From: Sulfobacillus sp.
Lineage (GTDB): Bacteria > Bacillota > Sulfobacillia > Sulfobacillales > Sulfobacillaceae
NCBI GenBank assembly: GCA_027309085.1
Contig: DAIDDL010000043.1
Location: forward strand, 1-34,211
Direction: 5' to 3'
DNA: 34,211 nt
Shown: positions 25,964-34,123 of the stretch, in pieces
Numbering within the stretch: position 1 is the stretch's first letter
How the letters are laid out: each line of letters starts with the position of its first letter
The notes under the pieces: model-generated
The model's input: the letters and a program-made list of their open reading frames with translations, nothing else
Told to the model about the DNA's origin: nothing
Databases searched by the model: none
Position numbers and translations under genes: made by a program

Positions 25964-27829
25964 ATGCAAGGTGTGGCAGAAATTGTGCTGTTGCCTTTGT
26001 TTGGAGCAATAACCATTGGCATGTTTAAAGGTTTAATGCCCAAAAAGCTTCCCGGGATTTGGGCGAGTCTTTTGGTGGGAATAAGCTTTCTCATCAGCAT
26101 TGCGGAGGCTCTGAAGCTTTCCAGGCTTCCGGTGCACCACCGATTTCTGACGGGGGCGGTCTTCCCCTTGATTACAGGATTTGGTCCGGCCATCCACTGG
26201 CGGTATTACCTGGACCCGCTGTCGGGACTGTGGCTGCTGGTCATCACGGGGGTTGGCATGCTGATTCACGTGTATTCCATCGGTTACATGCACGACGACC
26301 CTCACAAGGCCAGATATTTCTCGTATCTTAACTTCTTTGTGTTCGCCATGTTGCTGTTGGTTTTAGCGGGCAATCTGCTGATTCTGCTGATTGGGTGGGC
26401 GCTGGTCGGACTGGCCTCCTATCTTCTCATCGGATTCTGGTACCAAAGGCCTTCGGCCGTCCGGGCCGCCAAGAAGGCCTTTGTCATGAACACAGTGGGG
26501 GACGTAGGCATTCTTCTGGGGCTGACCCTTTTGTACGTTCACTATCACACGGTGTCCTATCCAGGGCTGTTCCGGATTTTCGATCACCAAACGCCCTCCG
26601 CGTTTTTTGAGTGGACCGCATTTCTCTTATATGTGGGCGCGATGGCAAAATCTGCCCAGTTTCCCCTGCACATGTGGCTGGTCGATGCTATGGAAGGCCC
26701 TACTCCCGTGTCCGCTCTCATTCACGCCGCAACCATGGTCACGGCTGGCGTATATTTGATGGCACGGCTGTATCCCTTATTGCGTCTCGCCCCGGATGTG
26801 GCCTATCTTGTGGCAGCTATCGGTGCATTCATGACGATATTTGCTGCGAGCAGCGCGATATTCCAGCGAGATATCAAAAAGGTTCTTGCGTTTTCCACGG
26901 TCAGTCAACTGGGGTACATGATGCTGGGAGTGGGCGTTGGCGCGTTTTCGGCTGGGGTGTTTCATTTTATGATGCACGCATTTTTCAAAGCGTTGTTGTT
27001 CTTGGGCGCAGGCAGCGTGATCCACGCGCTCTCTGGTGAACAGGATATGAACCGCATGGGAGGACTGTGGCGCAAGATGCCGTGGACCACCTGGTCGTTC
27101 CTAGCGGCGACTCTAGCCATTTCTGGTATCCCTCCGTTTTCTGGGTACTTTTCTAAGGAAGCAGTACTGGGAGAAACCTATAATCTGGGCCATCCGATTC
27201 TCTGGGTTGTGGGGGCGGTAGCTGCTGGACTTACCTCTTTTTACATGTTCCGGCTCTTCTTTTTGACGTTTTTTGGAAAACCGCGCGATGCCTCCTTGTA
27301 CGAGCATGCTCATGAAGCGCCTTGGATAATGACCGTTCCGGTGGTGATTTTGGGCGTCTTTGCAACGTTTGGAGGATTTTTAAAGAACTGGGTTAATCAG
27401 TGGCTGGCTCCAACATTCTCTCTATACCGCGGGGCGCCTCATGCGGCAATGGAGTCAGGTCCAATATGGACGACGATTTTCACAGTCGGGCTGGCTGTGA
27501 TTGCGTTCTTTATTGCCTATGCGCTGTATATCCGCAAGAGCACGGCCACCAATGCAGCTTCTGAGAGCGGCCCGGGACGGTGGATGTACCGTGCCTGGTA
27601 CATGGACACCGTGTGGACCTACCTGGCGGTTGTGCCGTTCCAGAAAATCGGGAATGCAGTAATGCAGGCGGAGACGGGAATCTTGGCGACCGTCAAAGGC
27701 ATCGGGACCGTTGTGTGGGACTGGGGCGAAGACCTCAGACCTCTGGAAACGGGTTACGTACGCCGGTACGCGCTCTCCATGATGGTCGGAGTTGGTGCGC
27801 TTTTGGTCTATTACCTTATCCGCGTGTAA
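25964..27829 (+). CDS. nuoL: NADH-quinone oxidoreductase subunit L
   Basis: Distal antiporter-like proton-pumping subunit, 621 aa and about 16 TM helices, with the long lateral helix near the C-terminus. Key segments: WALVGLASYLLIGFWYQRPSAV with the TM5 glutamate region, MWLVDAMEGPTPVSALIHAATMVTAGVYL with the conserved lysine and histidine neighbourhood, and FSTVSQLGYMMLGVG. TAAGGAG precedes the ATG. It is a separate gene of normal length without frameshift. Confidence 0.97.
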   Translation: MQGVAEIVLLPLFGAITIGMFKGLMPKKLPGIWASLLVGISFLISIAEALKLSRLPVHHRFLTGAVFPLITGFGPAIHWRYYLDPLSGLWLLVITGVGMLIHVYSIGYMHDDPHKARYFSYLNFFVFAMLLLVLAGNLLILLIGWALVGLASYLLIGFWYQRPSAVRAAKKAFVMNTVGDVGILLGLTLLYVHYHTVSYPGLFRIFDHQTPSAFFEWTAFLLYVGAMAKSAQFPLHMWLVDAMEGPTPVSALIHAATMVTAGVYLMARLYPLLRLAPDVAYLVAAIGAFMTIFAASSAIFQRDIKKVLAFSTVSQLGYMMLGVGVGAFSAGVFHFMMHAFFKALLFLGAGSVIHALSGEQDMNRMGGLWRKMPWTTWSFLAATLAISGIPPFSGYFSKEAVLGETYNLGHPILWVVGAVAAGLTSFYMFRLFFLTFFGKPRDASLYEHAHEAPWIMTVPVVILGVFATFGGFLKNWVNQWLAPTFSLYRGAPHAAMESGPIWTTIFTVGLAVIAFFIAYALYIRKSTATNAASESGPGRWMYRAWYMDTVWTYLAVVPFQKIGNAVMQAETGILATVKGIGTVVWDWGEDLRPLETGYVRRYALSMMVGVGALLVYYLIRV

Positions 27830-27873
27830 CAGGCCTGTCTCGGTTATTGCAGAAACTGTGAGGAGGCTGTGAG

Positions 27874-29316
27874 ATGGTTTTGGTGTGGTTGTTGGCGATT
27901 CCTTTGATCGGCAGTTTCGTCGTGTTGTTCAGCGGCGACCGGGCGGCAAAGGGTGTCGCTGTAGGATTTGGCCTGATCGAAATTATTGCGTTTGTGGTTC
28001 TCTTGGCCCATGGCCCAGCCGACATCAATGTGCCATGGATCCCCGAGTGGGGAGTGCGCTTTCATTTAGGAGCGGACGGACTGTCTCTGTTCCTGATTGG
28101 ACTGACGGCGGTGATGACCGTTATGGCGCTGTTTGCCTCGTCCAAGACATACCGGCGCAGTTACTTCTTCTGGATTCTCTTCCTGGAATTTGGAATGGCA
28201 GGCGTGTTTGAGTCGTTGGACCTGATGCTGTTCTATGTTTTTTGGGAAGTGATTCTCATTCCGATATTCTTCCTGCTGACGGGATACTCAGGGAGCCGGG
28301 GCCGTCCGGCTGCGATGAAGTGGCTGATAATGAACTTGGTGGGCAGTCTCTTTATGCTCATCGGGATCGTGGCTGTGGCTGTTTTGCACACGCAGCCATT
28401 CGGAGCGCTGACCTTTGAAATCAGCCAGCTGACACACGTGCCCATGTCGGCGGCGGTGGCGCCTTGGGTCTTTGCGTCATTCTTTCTGGCATTCGCCATC
28501 AAAGCCCCCCTATGGCCCTTTCACGGGTGGATGCCGGACGCCTATTCGGATGCCCCAGCTCCTGTCACTTCGCTGCTGGCGGGGGTGATGTCCAAAGCGG
28601 GAATTTACGGATTTCTGCGCATTATGCTGCCGATCTTTATGCCGCAAATGCGCCAGTACCAAACCGGGCTGTTGATTTTTGCAGCCATTGGCCTGCTGTA
28701 TGGAGCCTTTATGGCCTTGCGCCAAAAGGACATGAAGATGGCGAGCGCATATGCCTCTTTGTCGCATATGGGCATGATGGCGCTCGGGGTGTTTTCCCTT
28801 ACCGAGGCTGGCATTTTGGGCGCGACATTCCTCATGGTGGCGCACGGACTGATTATTGGCGGGCTGTTTGTGGTGCTCGGGTTTGCTGAAGAGCGCACCA
28901 AAACCCGGGAGATTGGCGCCATGGGCGGACTCAATGATGATGCCCCCCGGCTCGCCGCGTACTTTCTGTTCTTTGCGCTGGCTGCCCTGGGACTTCCGGG
29001 ACTGCCGGGATTTGTCGGAGAGTATCTCATTATTCAAGGGCTGGTGGCGCATGACGTGGTATTTGCGGTCATCGCCGGCATTGTGCTGATAGTCGCCGCC
29101 TGGTACATGATTCGGCTGTTCCAAGGCGTCATGCAAAGTGTCAGAAAGGGGCCGCGCATTTTGGACTTGACGGCCATGCAGGTCGGCTACATCGGGACAT
29201 TGGCCCTCTTGGTCCTCCTGCTGGGGGTGTGGCCAGCTGGCATCACCAGCCACGCGGCGCCGACTTTGTATCACGCCGTGCATCTTTTGGCGACGAAAGG
29301 AGGCGCCTCCTCATGA
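27874..29316 (+). CDS. nuoM: NADH-quinone oxidoreductase subunit M
   Basis: Middle antiporter-like proton-pumping subunit, 480 aa and about 14 TM helices. Seen: FYVFWEVILIPIFFLLTGYSG with the TM5 glutamate, and HGWMPDAYSDAPAPVTSLLAGVMSKAGIYGFLRI with the conserved TM7-8 lysine. The ribosome site is GAGGAGG. It overlaps nuoN by four bases (ATGA). Confidence 0.97.
   Translation: MVLVWLLAIPLIGSFVVLFSGDRAAKGVAVGFGLIEIIAFVVLLAHGPADINVPWIPEWGVRFHLGADGLSLFLIGLTAVMTVMALFASSKTYRRSYFFWILFLEFGMAGVFESLDLMLFYVFWEVILIPIFFLLTGYSGSRGRPAAMKWLIMNLVGSLFMLIGIVAVAVLHTQPFGALTFEISQLTHVPMSAAVAPWVFASFFLAFAIKAPLWPFHGWMPDAYSDAPAPVTSLLAGVMSKAGIYGFLRIMLPIFMPQMRQYQTGLLIFAAIGLLYGAFMALRQKDMKMASAYASLSHMGMMALGVFSLTEAGILGATFLMVAHGLIIGGLFVVLGFAEERTKTREIGAMGGLNDDAPRLAAYFLFFALAALGLPGLPGFVGEYLIIQGLVAHDVVFAVIAGIVLIVAAWYMIRLFQGVMQSVRKGPRILDLTAMQVGYIGTLALLVLLLGVWPAGITSHAAPTLYHAVHLLATKGGASS
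29298..29311 (+). promoter_or_regulatory. Ribosome-binding site of nuoN inside a perfect palindrome
   Basis: AGGAGGCGCCTCCT, immediately before the nuoN ATG, contains a full Shine-Dalgarno sequence that can pair with the following CCTCCT (five pairs, GCGC loop). Ribosomes finishing nuoM would open it, which would couple nuoN synthesis to nuoM translation. Confidence 0.5.
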
Positions 29317-30734
29317 GCGCCACATCAACCATGTTGCCGGAATACGTGATCCTCGGCACTTTGCTCATTGCCATGCTGGGGATCATGGTCAGCCGCGCGC
29401 ACTCTACGCTGCCATCATGGATAGGGCTGCTGGGCACGATCGGCGGCTTATGGGCCACGGCAGATTTGTGGAGCCGGCACCTGAAGCCGGTTCTGCTGTT
29501 CAACCAGAGTCTCAGCGTAGATAATTACAGCCTGTTTGTGGATTTTCTGGTGATGATAGCGGCAGGCTCCACCATCCTTCTGGGGTGGCAGGGAGAAAGG
29601 GAGCACGATGAGTTTCCTGTGTTGGTCCTGCTGTCCGCGTTAGGGATGATGACACTGGGGATGTCAGCGAATTTGATCACCCTGTTTTTGGGAGTCGAGA
29701 TTCTATCGCTGCCCTTATACATTCTCGCGGCGTCCCACCGGGATCCTCTCGGCGGGGAAGCCGGTTTGAAATATTTTCTTTTGGGAGCTTTTTCCTCGGG
29801 AATCTTGCTGTTTGGCCTCGCCCTGATTTACGGGGCGACGGGGAGCATGACATTTACGGATTTTGCCACGGCCGTGAGCAGCAATTCCCCGATCTTAGCC
29901 GCGGGCCTGATGCTGGCGCTGGTAGGGATTCTGTTCAAACTGGCTATTGTGCCCTTTCACATGTGGGTCCCGGACGTTTATGAAGGCTCTCCCGACGCGG
30001 TGACCAGTTTCATGGCGTTTGGCACCAAAGTGGGAGCCGCCGTCATTCTGCTCCGGTTTTTGGCTTACGGATTCTATCTCTCTCCGGATGCGTGGGGCCC
30101 GCTGTTGGGTTATCTCGCCCTCTTGACCATGATCGTCGGCAACTTGGTCGCGCTGACCCAAACCAATCTGAAGCGTCTGTTTGGGTACTCGGGAATTGGT
30201 CACGCTGGCTTTCTACTAATCGGGGTGGCGGTGCACAGTGTCGTTGGGGCCCGGGCCATGCTGTTCTACCTGCTGCCGTACGGGCTGGCCGTGATTGGGG
30301 CGTTCGCCATTATCACTATGATTTCCAATGGCGAGAAAAACGTGACCATCCACGACCTCGAGGGACTAGCTCACAAGAAGCCCTGGGCAGCGGCGCTGTT
30401 CATCGTATTTATGCTCTCTTTTGCAGGGATTCCCTTGACCGGTGGGTTTATCGGCAAATTCTACCTGCTCCAGGCCGCATTGTTTGCCCACCAGCCAGGG
30501 CTCGCCGTAGGGTTGGTTGTGGGAACATTTCTCGGTCTTGGCGCTTACCTGCGGCCCCTGCAGGCCATGTTCCGGCACGAGAGCAATGAGCAGGCTCTGG
30601 CTGGGTGGAATGTCAACTGGGCGCAGATTGTGGTGCTGGTGGTGGCGGTGGTCGGAACCATCGGGCTGGGCGTGTACCCCACTCCGGTCGTGCATATGGT
30701 TAATCAGTCGGCAAACTTTTTCTGGCTGCACTAA
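29313..30734 (+). CDS. nuoN: NADH-quinone oxidoreductase subunit N
   Basis: Proximal antiporter-like proton-pumping subunit, 473 aa, about 14 TM helices. FLGVEILSLPLYILAASHR carries the TM5 glutamate, HMWVPDVYEGSPDAVTSFMAFGTKVGAAVILLR the TM7 lysine region, and LKRLFGYSGIGHAGFLLIGV is also typical. The start at 29313 overlaps the nuoM stop and follows AAAGGAGG; a longer frame from 29229 merely reads the end of nuoM. Last gene of the cluster, followed by 95 non-coding bases. Confidence 0.96.
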   Translation: MSATSTMLPEYVILGTLLIAMLGIMVSRAHSTLPSWIGLLGTIGGLWATADLWSRHLKPVLLFNQSLSVDNYSLFVDFLVMIAAGSTILLGWQGEREHDEFPVLVLLSALGMMTLGMSANLITLFLGVEILSLPLYILAASHRDPLGGEAGLKYFLLGAFSSGILLFGLALIYGATGSMTFTDFATAVSSNSPILAAGLMLALVGILFKLAIVPFHMWVPDVYEGSPDAVTSFMAFGTKVGAAVILLRFLAYGFYLSPDAWGPLLGYLALLTMIVGNLVALTQTNLKRLFGYSGIGHAGFLLIGVAVHSVVGARAMLFYLLPYGLAVIGAFAIITMISNGEKNVTIHDLEGLAHKKPWAAALFIVFMLSFAGIPLTGGFIGKFYLLQAALFAHQPGLAVGLVVGTFLGLGAYLRPLQAMFRHESNEQALAGWNVNWAQIVVLVVAVVGTIGLGVYPTPVVHMVNQSANFFWLH

Positions 30735-30764
30735 ATGAGAATTTCATTAAGATCTTCGGGGGAT

Positions 30765-30780
30765 GTGCTAAACTTAGCAC
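30765..30780. promoter_or_regulatory. Operator-like palindrome upstream of the polyprenyl synthase gene
   Basis: GTGCTAA and TTAGCAC are perfect inverted repeats around AC. The site lies 50 bases before the synthase start and overlaps TGCTAAACT, a passable extended -10 element. It has the same half-site as the CIRCE element but in opposite orientation, and it does not fit the Rex consensus. The regulator is unknown. Confidence 0.45.
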
Positions 30781-30829
30781 GATAAGTTGCGCATATTTCA
30801 TACCCTTCTCAGGTAGAGAGGAGATTATT

Positions 30830-31795
30830 TTGGAGTTTTTCTCATTGGTGGAGCCTCATCTCGCCCAGGTAAATGCCATGCTCGAAGAGCAACTGCTGAC
30901 GGACAACGAACTGATCCAGGAAGTGGCGCAATACCTTCTGCTGGCGAGCGGGAAACGGTTGCGGCCAGCTCTGGTGCTCCTTTCCGGCCAGTTCGGTGTG
31001 AGTCCAGAACCTTTCCAGGCCAAACGTCTGGTCGAGGTGGCGACGGCGGTGGAAATGATTCACATGGCCACCCTGGTTCATGACGATATTATCGATGACG
31101 CGGTGCTGCGCAGGGGAATGCCTGCAGTGCGGACGCAATTCAGCAATGCGGTGGCCGTTTTGTCGGGGGATTTTCTGTTTGCCTCCGCGTTCCGCCTGTT
31201 CTCCAGAGCGGGGGACCTGGCGATTGTAGAACTGGCCGCGAAAGTGGTTCATGTCATGTGTGTGGGGGAAATCTACCAGAACATGGACCACGGGCGCATT
31301 GCCACAGAAGAAGCGTACTGGAAGCGGATCGAAGCGAAGACCGGATTTTTTCTCGAGACCAGCTGCCGTCTGGGGGCCCTGGCGACGGGGGTCCCAGAGG
31401 AAATTCAGGTCCCTTTGGCGCGGTATGGCCACCACATCGGGCTGGCGTACCAGGTAGTTGACGATCTGCTCGACTGGCTGGCTAACCCGGAGAAACTTGG
31501 CAAGGCGATTCTAGAAGATGTAGCAGCCGGAGTGTATACGCTTCCCATTATTCACGCGCTGGGGCAGCCTGCCTATGGCGGCGCTGTGCAAGAAATTTTG
31601 TCTGCCGCAGAGCCAGGCAGACATGTGGAGGAACTGCGGCAAATTCTTGTGCAGAGCGGCGCCTTGGACTACGCCAAAGTGCAGGCGGAGCACCACATTG
31701 CCCAAGCTCTTGACATGTGCGGGCAGTTGCCTGCCAGTCCGGCGCGGAGCGCCTTGGAGGAACTGGCAGAATTCGTGCTGGCAAGGGAATACTGA
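30830..31795 (+). CDS. hepT: Trans-polyprenyl diphosphate synthase (heptaprenyl synthase component II type)
   Basis: Condenses isopentenyl diphosphate onto an allylic starter to make the long prenyl chain of menaquinone. The 321-aa protein has the first aspartate-rich motif DDIID (85-89) followed by RRG, and the second, DDLLD (211-215). GKRLRPALVL (41-50) supplies the usual basic residues. It starts with TTG after GAGAGGAG at good spacing. The small regulatory component HepS, found in Bacillus, is not nearby, so chain length cannot be set from sequence alone; octaprenyl or other synthase is possible. Placement behind the nuo genes fits quinone supply for complex I. Confidence 0.88.
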   Translation: MEFFSLVEPHLAQVNAMLEEQLLTDNELIQEVAQYLLLASGKRLRPALVLLSGQFGVSPEPFQAKRLVEVATAVEMIHMATLVHDDIIDDAVLRRGMPAVRTQFSNAVAVLSGDFLFASAFRLFSRAGDLAIVELAAKVVHVMCVGEIYQNMDHGRIATEEAYWKRIEAKTGFFLETSCRLGALATGVPEEIQVPLARYGHHIGLAYQVVDDLLDWLANPEKLGKAILEDVAAGVYTLPIIHALGQPAYGGAVQEILSAAEPGRHVEELRQILVQSGALDYAKVQAEHHIAQALDMCGQLPASPARSALEELAEFVLAREY

Positions 31796-31826
31796 GAAGA
31801 ACGGCCAACCAGAAGGAGCGATATTT

Positions 31827-32456
31827 GTGCAGCGGATTCCTGATGCAGCTATCCGGCGTCTGCCGGCATATTTGCGGTGGTTGACCGAATGCCAAGAAGA
31901 ACGCGTGACTTCGGTGATTCTGGGACAGGCCACCGGATATTCATCAGAGCAAGTGCGTAAGGATTTGGCCTATTTCGGGGCGTTTGGGACTCGCGGGGTC
32001 GGTTATGATGTCCTGGCCCTGCGTGAGGAGATTTACCGGATCCTGCGGCTTGACCGCGGGGTGCGGGCCATGGTGGTGGGCGCAGGCCATTTAGGCACAG
32101 CGCTTGTCCGGTATGTGGCCCAAGGGCACCAGGACGTGCAGATTATGGCGCTCTTGGATAGCAACCCTGAGATTATTGGGGTGCAGGTCGGGTCATTGCG
32201 GGTGGAGTCTGTAGAGCGGCTGGAAGACATTGTCCGTGAACTGGGCATCGGAATTGCCGTGCTGGCAGTGCCTAAAGAAGCGGCCGTGCCGGTGGCAGAC
32301 CGTCTGGCGGAGTGCGGGGTCCGCGCCATTCTAAATTTTGCGCCGGTGGCGGTGTGCACCCGTTATCCGGAGGTTTTTGTGCAGCCCATTGACCTGACCC
32401 TCGAACTGCAGGCGCTATCGTACTTTGTGGGGCAGCGGGAACGGCATTCTCTATGA
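31827..32456 (+). CDS. rex: Redox-sensing transcriptional repressor Rex
   Basis: A dimeric repressor that binds DNA when NADH is low relative to NAD+ and releases it when NADH rises. The 209 aa is the family length. The N-terminal winged helix (about 1-76) contains SSEQVRKDLAYFGAFGTRGVGYDV, and the Rossmann domain begins AMVVGAGHLGTAL with the GxGxxG at 85-90, followed by LLDSNPEIIG. The GTG at 31827 follows AGAAGGAG; a longer frame from 31575 only overlaps the synthase gene. It lies 31 bases after hepT and overlaps the EamA gene, so it is probably co-transcribed with both. Likely targets include the adjacent nuo promoter, by inference. Confidence 0.96.
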   Translation: MQRIPDAAIRRLPAYLRWLTECQEERVTSVILGQATGYSSEQVRKDLAYFGAFGTRGVGYDVLALREEIYRILRLDRGVRAMVVGAGHLGTALVRYVAQGHQDVQIMALLDSNPEIIGVQVGSLRVESVERLEDIVRELGIGIAVLAVPKEAAVPVADRLAECGVRAILNFAPVAVCTRYPEVFVQPIDLTLELQALSYFVGQRERHSL

Positions 32457-33328
32457 ACCGGCGCGCTTTTTACTACAGCATGGGGCTGGTGGTTCTGAGC
32501 TGGGGACTCAATTATGTCATTACCAAAATCGGCGTCGGGCATTTCCCCCCCGCCGATTTTGTGTTCTGGCGCTTCCTGGCCACCACGCTCGTAGCCGTGC
32601 CCTGGATGGTCCGGCAGTATCCCGCCAGCTGGGCTGCAGCGGTCCAGCTGGCGGTGTTGGGACTGACCGGGGTGACCCTCTACCAGCTGGCCTTTACGAC
32701 CGCCCTTCACGACACTCTGGCGGCCAATGTCGCATTTTTGTTTGACCTGTCGCCGCTGATGACACTAGTCGGGCAAAGGCTTCTGCACATGCGGCCCTCA
32801 GGTCGGCAGATGTTTGTGGGAGCAGCAATTTCACTTGTGGGAGTGCTCCTCCTCGTGGGCGCATCAGCGGGCGGGTCCCTGACAGGGGACGGGTTTGCTT
32901 TGCTGGCTGCCTTTCTGTGGGCCGTGTTCACCGTGCTTACCGACCGCTTTCACCTGCCTATTTCCGGGGTGGCCCTTACCGGCTGGATGAGCCTTTTTGG
33001 GACAATCGGAGTGCTGCCCTGGATGACTTGGCGCCATCTGGTGCCGCAAGGACTCGGCGTGTGGGGACCGCTGGCGTACACCGTGGTATTTGTGACCGTC
33101 ATGGGGCTCTCTTTGTGGCAGAATGCAGTGATGGCCGTCGGGGGCGGCAAGGCCAGTCTCTACCTCTACATCATTCCCGTCATTGCCGCGGCCGCGGGCT
33201 GGGTCATCCTCGGGGAAGCTCTGAGTCTCCTGGAGGGGGCCGGAGCTCTCCTTATTATAGCGGGAGTGGCCGTTGCGGAGGGGATATGGCGGTACCGTCC
33301 GCCCAGCAAGCGTCCAGCAGCAGACTAG
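32453..33328 (+). CDS. EamA/DMT superfamily transporter
   Basis: A 291-aa permease of the drug/metabolite transporter superfamily with about ten TM helices in two EamA repeats. Repeat one spans about 8-135 (LSWGLNYVITKIGVGHFPPADFVFWRF is typical); repeat two spans about 147-280 (ends YLYIIPVIAAAAGWVILGEALSLLEGAGALLIIAGV). The start overlaps the rex stop as ATGA. Substrate cannot be predicted: the family exports amino acids, metabolites or drugs. It ends 12 bases before the convergent mazF remnant, with no obvious terminator between. Confidence 0.9.
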   Translation: MNRRAFYYSMGLVVLSWGLNYVITKIGVGHFPPADFVFWRFLATTLVAVPWMVRQYPASWAAAVQLAVLGLTGVTLYQLAFTTALHDTLAANVAFLFDLSPLMTLVGQRLLHMRPSGRQMFVGAAISLVGVLLLVGASAGGSLTGDGFALLAAFLWAVFTVLTDRFHLPISGVALTGWMSLFGTIGVLPWMTWRHLVPQGLGVWGPLAYTVVFVTVMGLSLWQNAVMAVGGGKASLYLYIIPVIAAAAGWVILGEALSLLEGAGALLIIAGVAVAEGIWRYRPPSKRPAAD

Positions 33329-33340
33329 GCTCGGGTAGGG

Positions 33341-33668
33341 TTACATAAACAAAGGGATCAAATCGAGACATTGAGCCACTAATTCGTTGGGGACGCGTCC
33401 TTTTATTTGCAAGTAAAGAGCTTTCCAATCTAAGCTCTTCACTTGGTCTGTTAAAACAACTCCTTGAAAAACGAGTCCCTTCGGGAGAAGGACCTCGAAG
33501 GGATATCCTTTTTGTTGATGAGTGATAGGACAGACAACGGCAAAACCCGTGACCGTGTTAAAGTTTTTGGCGACAAAACTATCGCCGGGCGCGTACCAGC
33601 CTGTTCGTGTTCCAATTGTGGATTAAAATTCATGTAAACAGATCGCCTTGGTCGGGCGTAACGGTCAC
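33341..33668 (-). pseudogene. mazF: mazF-type toxin gene, broken by two single-base frameshifts
   Basis: Reading the minus strand and changing frame twice restores a typical MazF/PemK endoribonuclease. The order is TPDQGDLFT, then a shift near 33633, MNFNPQLEHEQAGTRPAIVLSPK, then a shift near 33561-33568. After that come FNTVTGFAVVCPITHQQKGYPFEV, GVVLTDQVKSLDWKA and the end at TAA 33341-33343. The original start was probably the GTG at 33666-33668, overlapping the mazE TGA. As it stands no full toxin can be made. Each break is explained by the loss of one base in a short homopolymer. Genuine decay is likely, because all other genes in 33 kb are intact, but sequencing error is not excluded. 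Confidence 0.85.
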
Positions 33669-33897
33669 AGCAACTCATTCCCTTCGACGCCCCAATCAAT
33701 TTCACTGTGACGATTCTCCGGGTAATTTTGCTTAACAAGTCTTCCAAGGTGAATTCCTTCTTTTTAACGGTTAAGATAATGCTATCTGTTGCGTGCCATT
33801 CTAATTCCGTTCCTTGGTCGATTGCAGCTGCTTCGATTACGGAGTGCGGTATACGAATCGCGAGACTGTTGCCCCATTTGTGAACAGTGGTGCCCAC
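33665..33897 (-). pseudogene. mazE: mazE-type antitoxin gene with a frameshift near its end
   Basis: AbrB/MazE swapped-hairpin antitoxin. The first 59 residues are intact and include VHKWGNSLAIRIPHSVIEAA and WHATDSIILTVKKKEFTLEDLL, the DNA-binding part. After KIT the frame shifts at the C run 33720-33722. Adding one C restores PENRHSEIDWGVEGNELL and a TGA that overlaps the mazF start. That tail is the toxin-binding region in this family, so the present product, which runs on in the wrong frame to 33451, could still bind DNA but probably not toxin. It starts with GTG after GGGGGAG. Confidence 0.85.
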
Positions 33898-33914
33898 AGC
33901 AACTCCCCCTTTTT

Positions 33915-33945
33915 GTGCTATGGTGATACCCTGCTACGATAGCAC
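33915..33945 (-). repeat. Inverted repeat in the mazE leader
   Basis: GTGCTAT (33915-33921) and ATAGCAC (33939-33945) are inverted copies with a 17-base loop that holds a further small palindrome, GGTGATACC. It lies just before the mazE ribosome site and may be an operator half of this autoregulated locus or a leader hairpin. Confidence 0.4.
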
Positions 33946-33960
33946 CACACTTTCGCTTGT

Positions 33961-33981
33961 TGTATATACATGGGATATACA
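33961..33981 (-). promoter_or_regulatory. Operator-like palindrome upstream of mazE
   Basis: TGTATAT (33961-33967) and ATATACA (33975-33981) are perfect seven-base inverted arms seven bases apart, 64 bases before the mazE start. MazE-MazF complexes repress their own promoters through such sites, so this is the likely operator/promoter area. No clear -35 was found. The rest of the 33898-34121 gap holds nothing else I recognise. Confidence 0.45.
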
Positions 33982-34123
33982 CGTCCCGTAGAAACGATAC
34001 CTATCAGCCACCCAATTTTTATTCGAGATTGTCGGCATTATTGGGGTCCCGCCAGCAAAACGCAGATGTACAACGGTGGGTTAATCTGGCAATTAGTTTG
34101 GGTCGTCTATTCTTAACGGTCCT

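Noticed and set aside
30765-30780. CIRCE heat-shock operator (HrcA site)
   Set aside because: CIRCE is TTAGCACTC-N9-GAGTGCTAA. Here the half-sites face the other way with a two-base spacer, and no chaperone gene follows.
33969-34115. A 48-codon frame starting ATG at 33969 and stopping at TAA near 34113
   Set aside because: It has no ribosome site, overlaps the likely mazE operator and matches no family I know.
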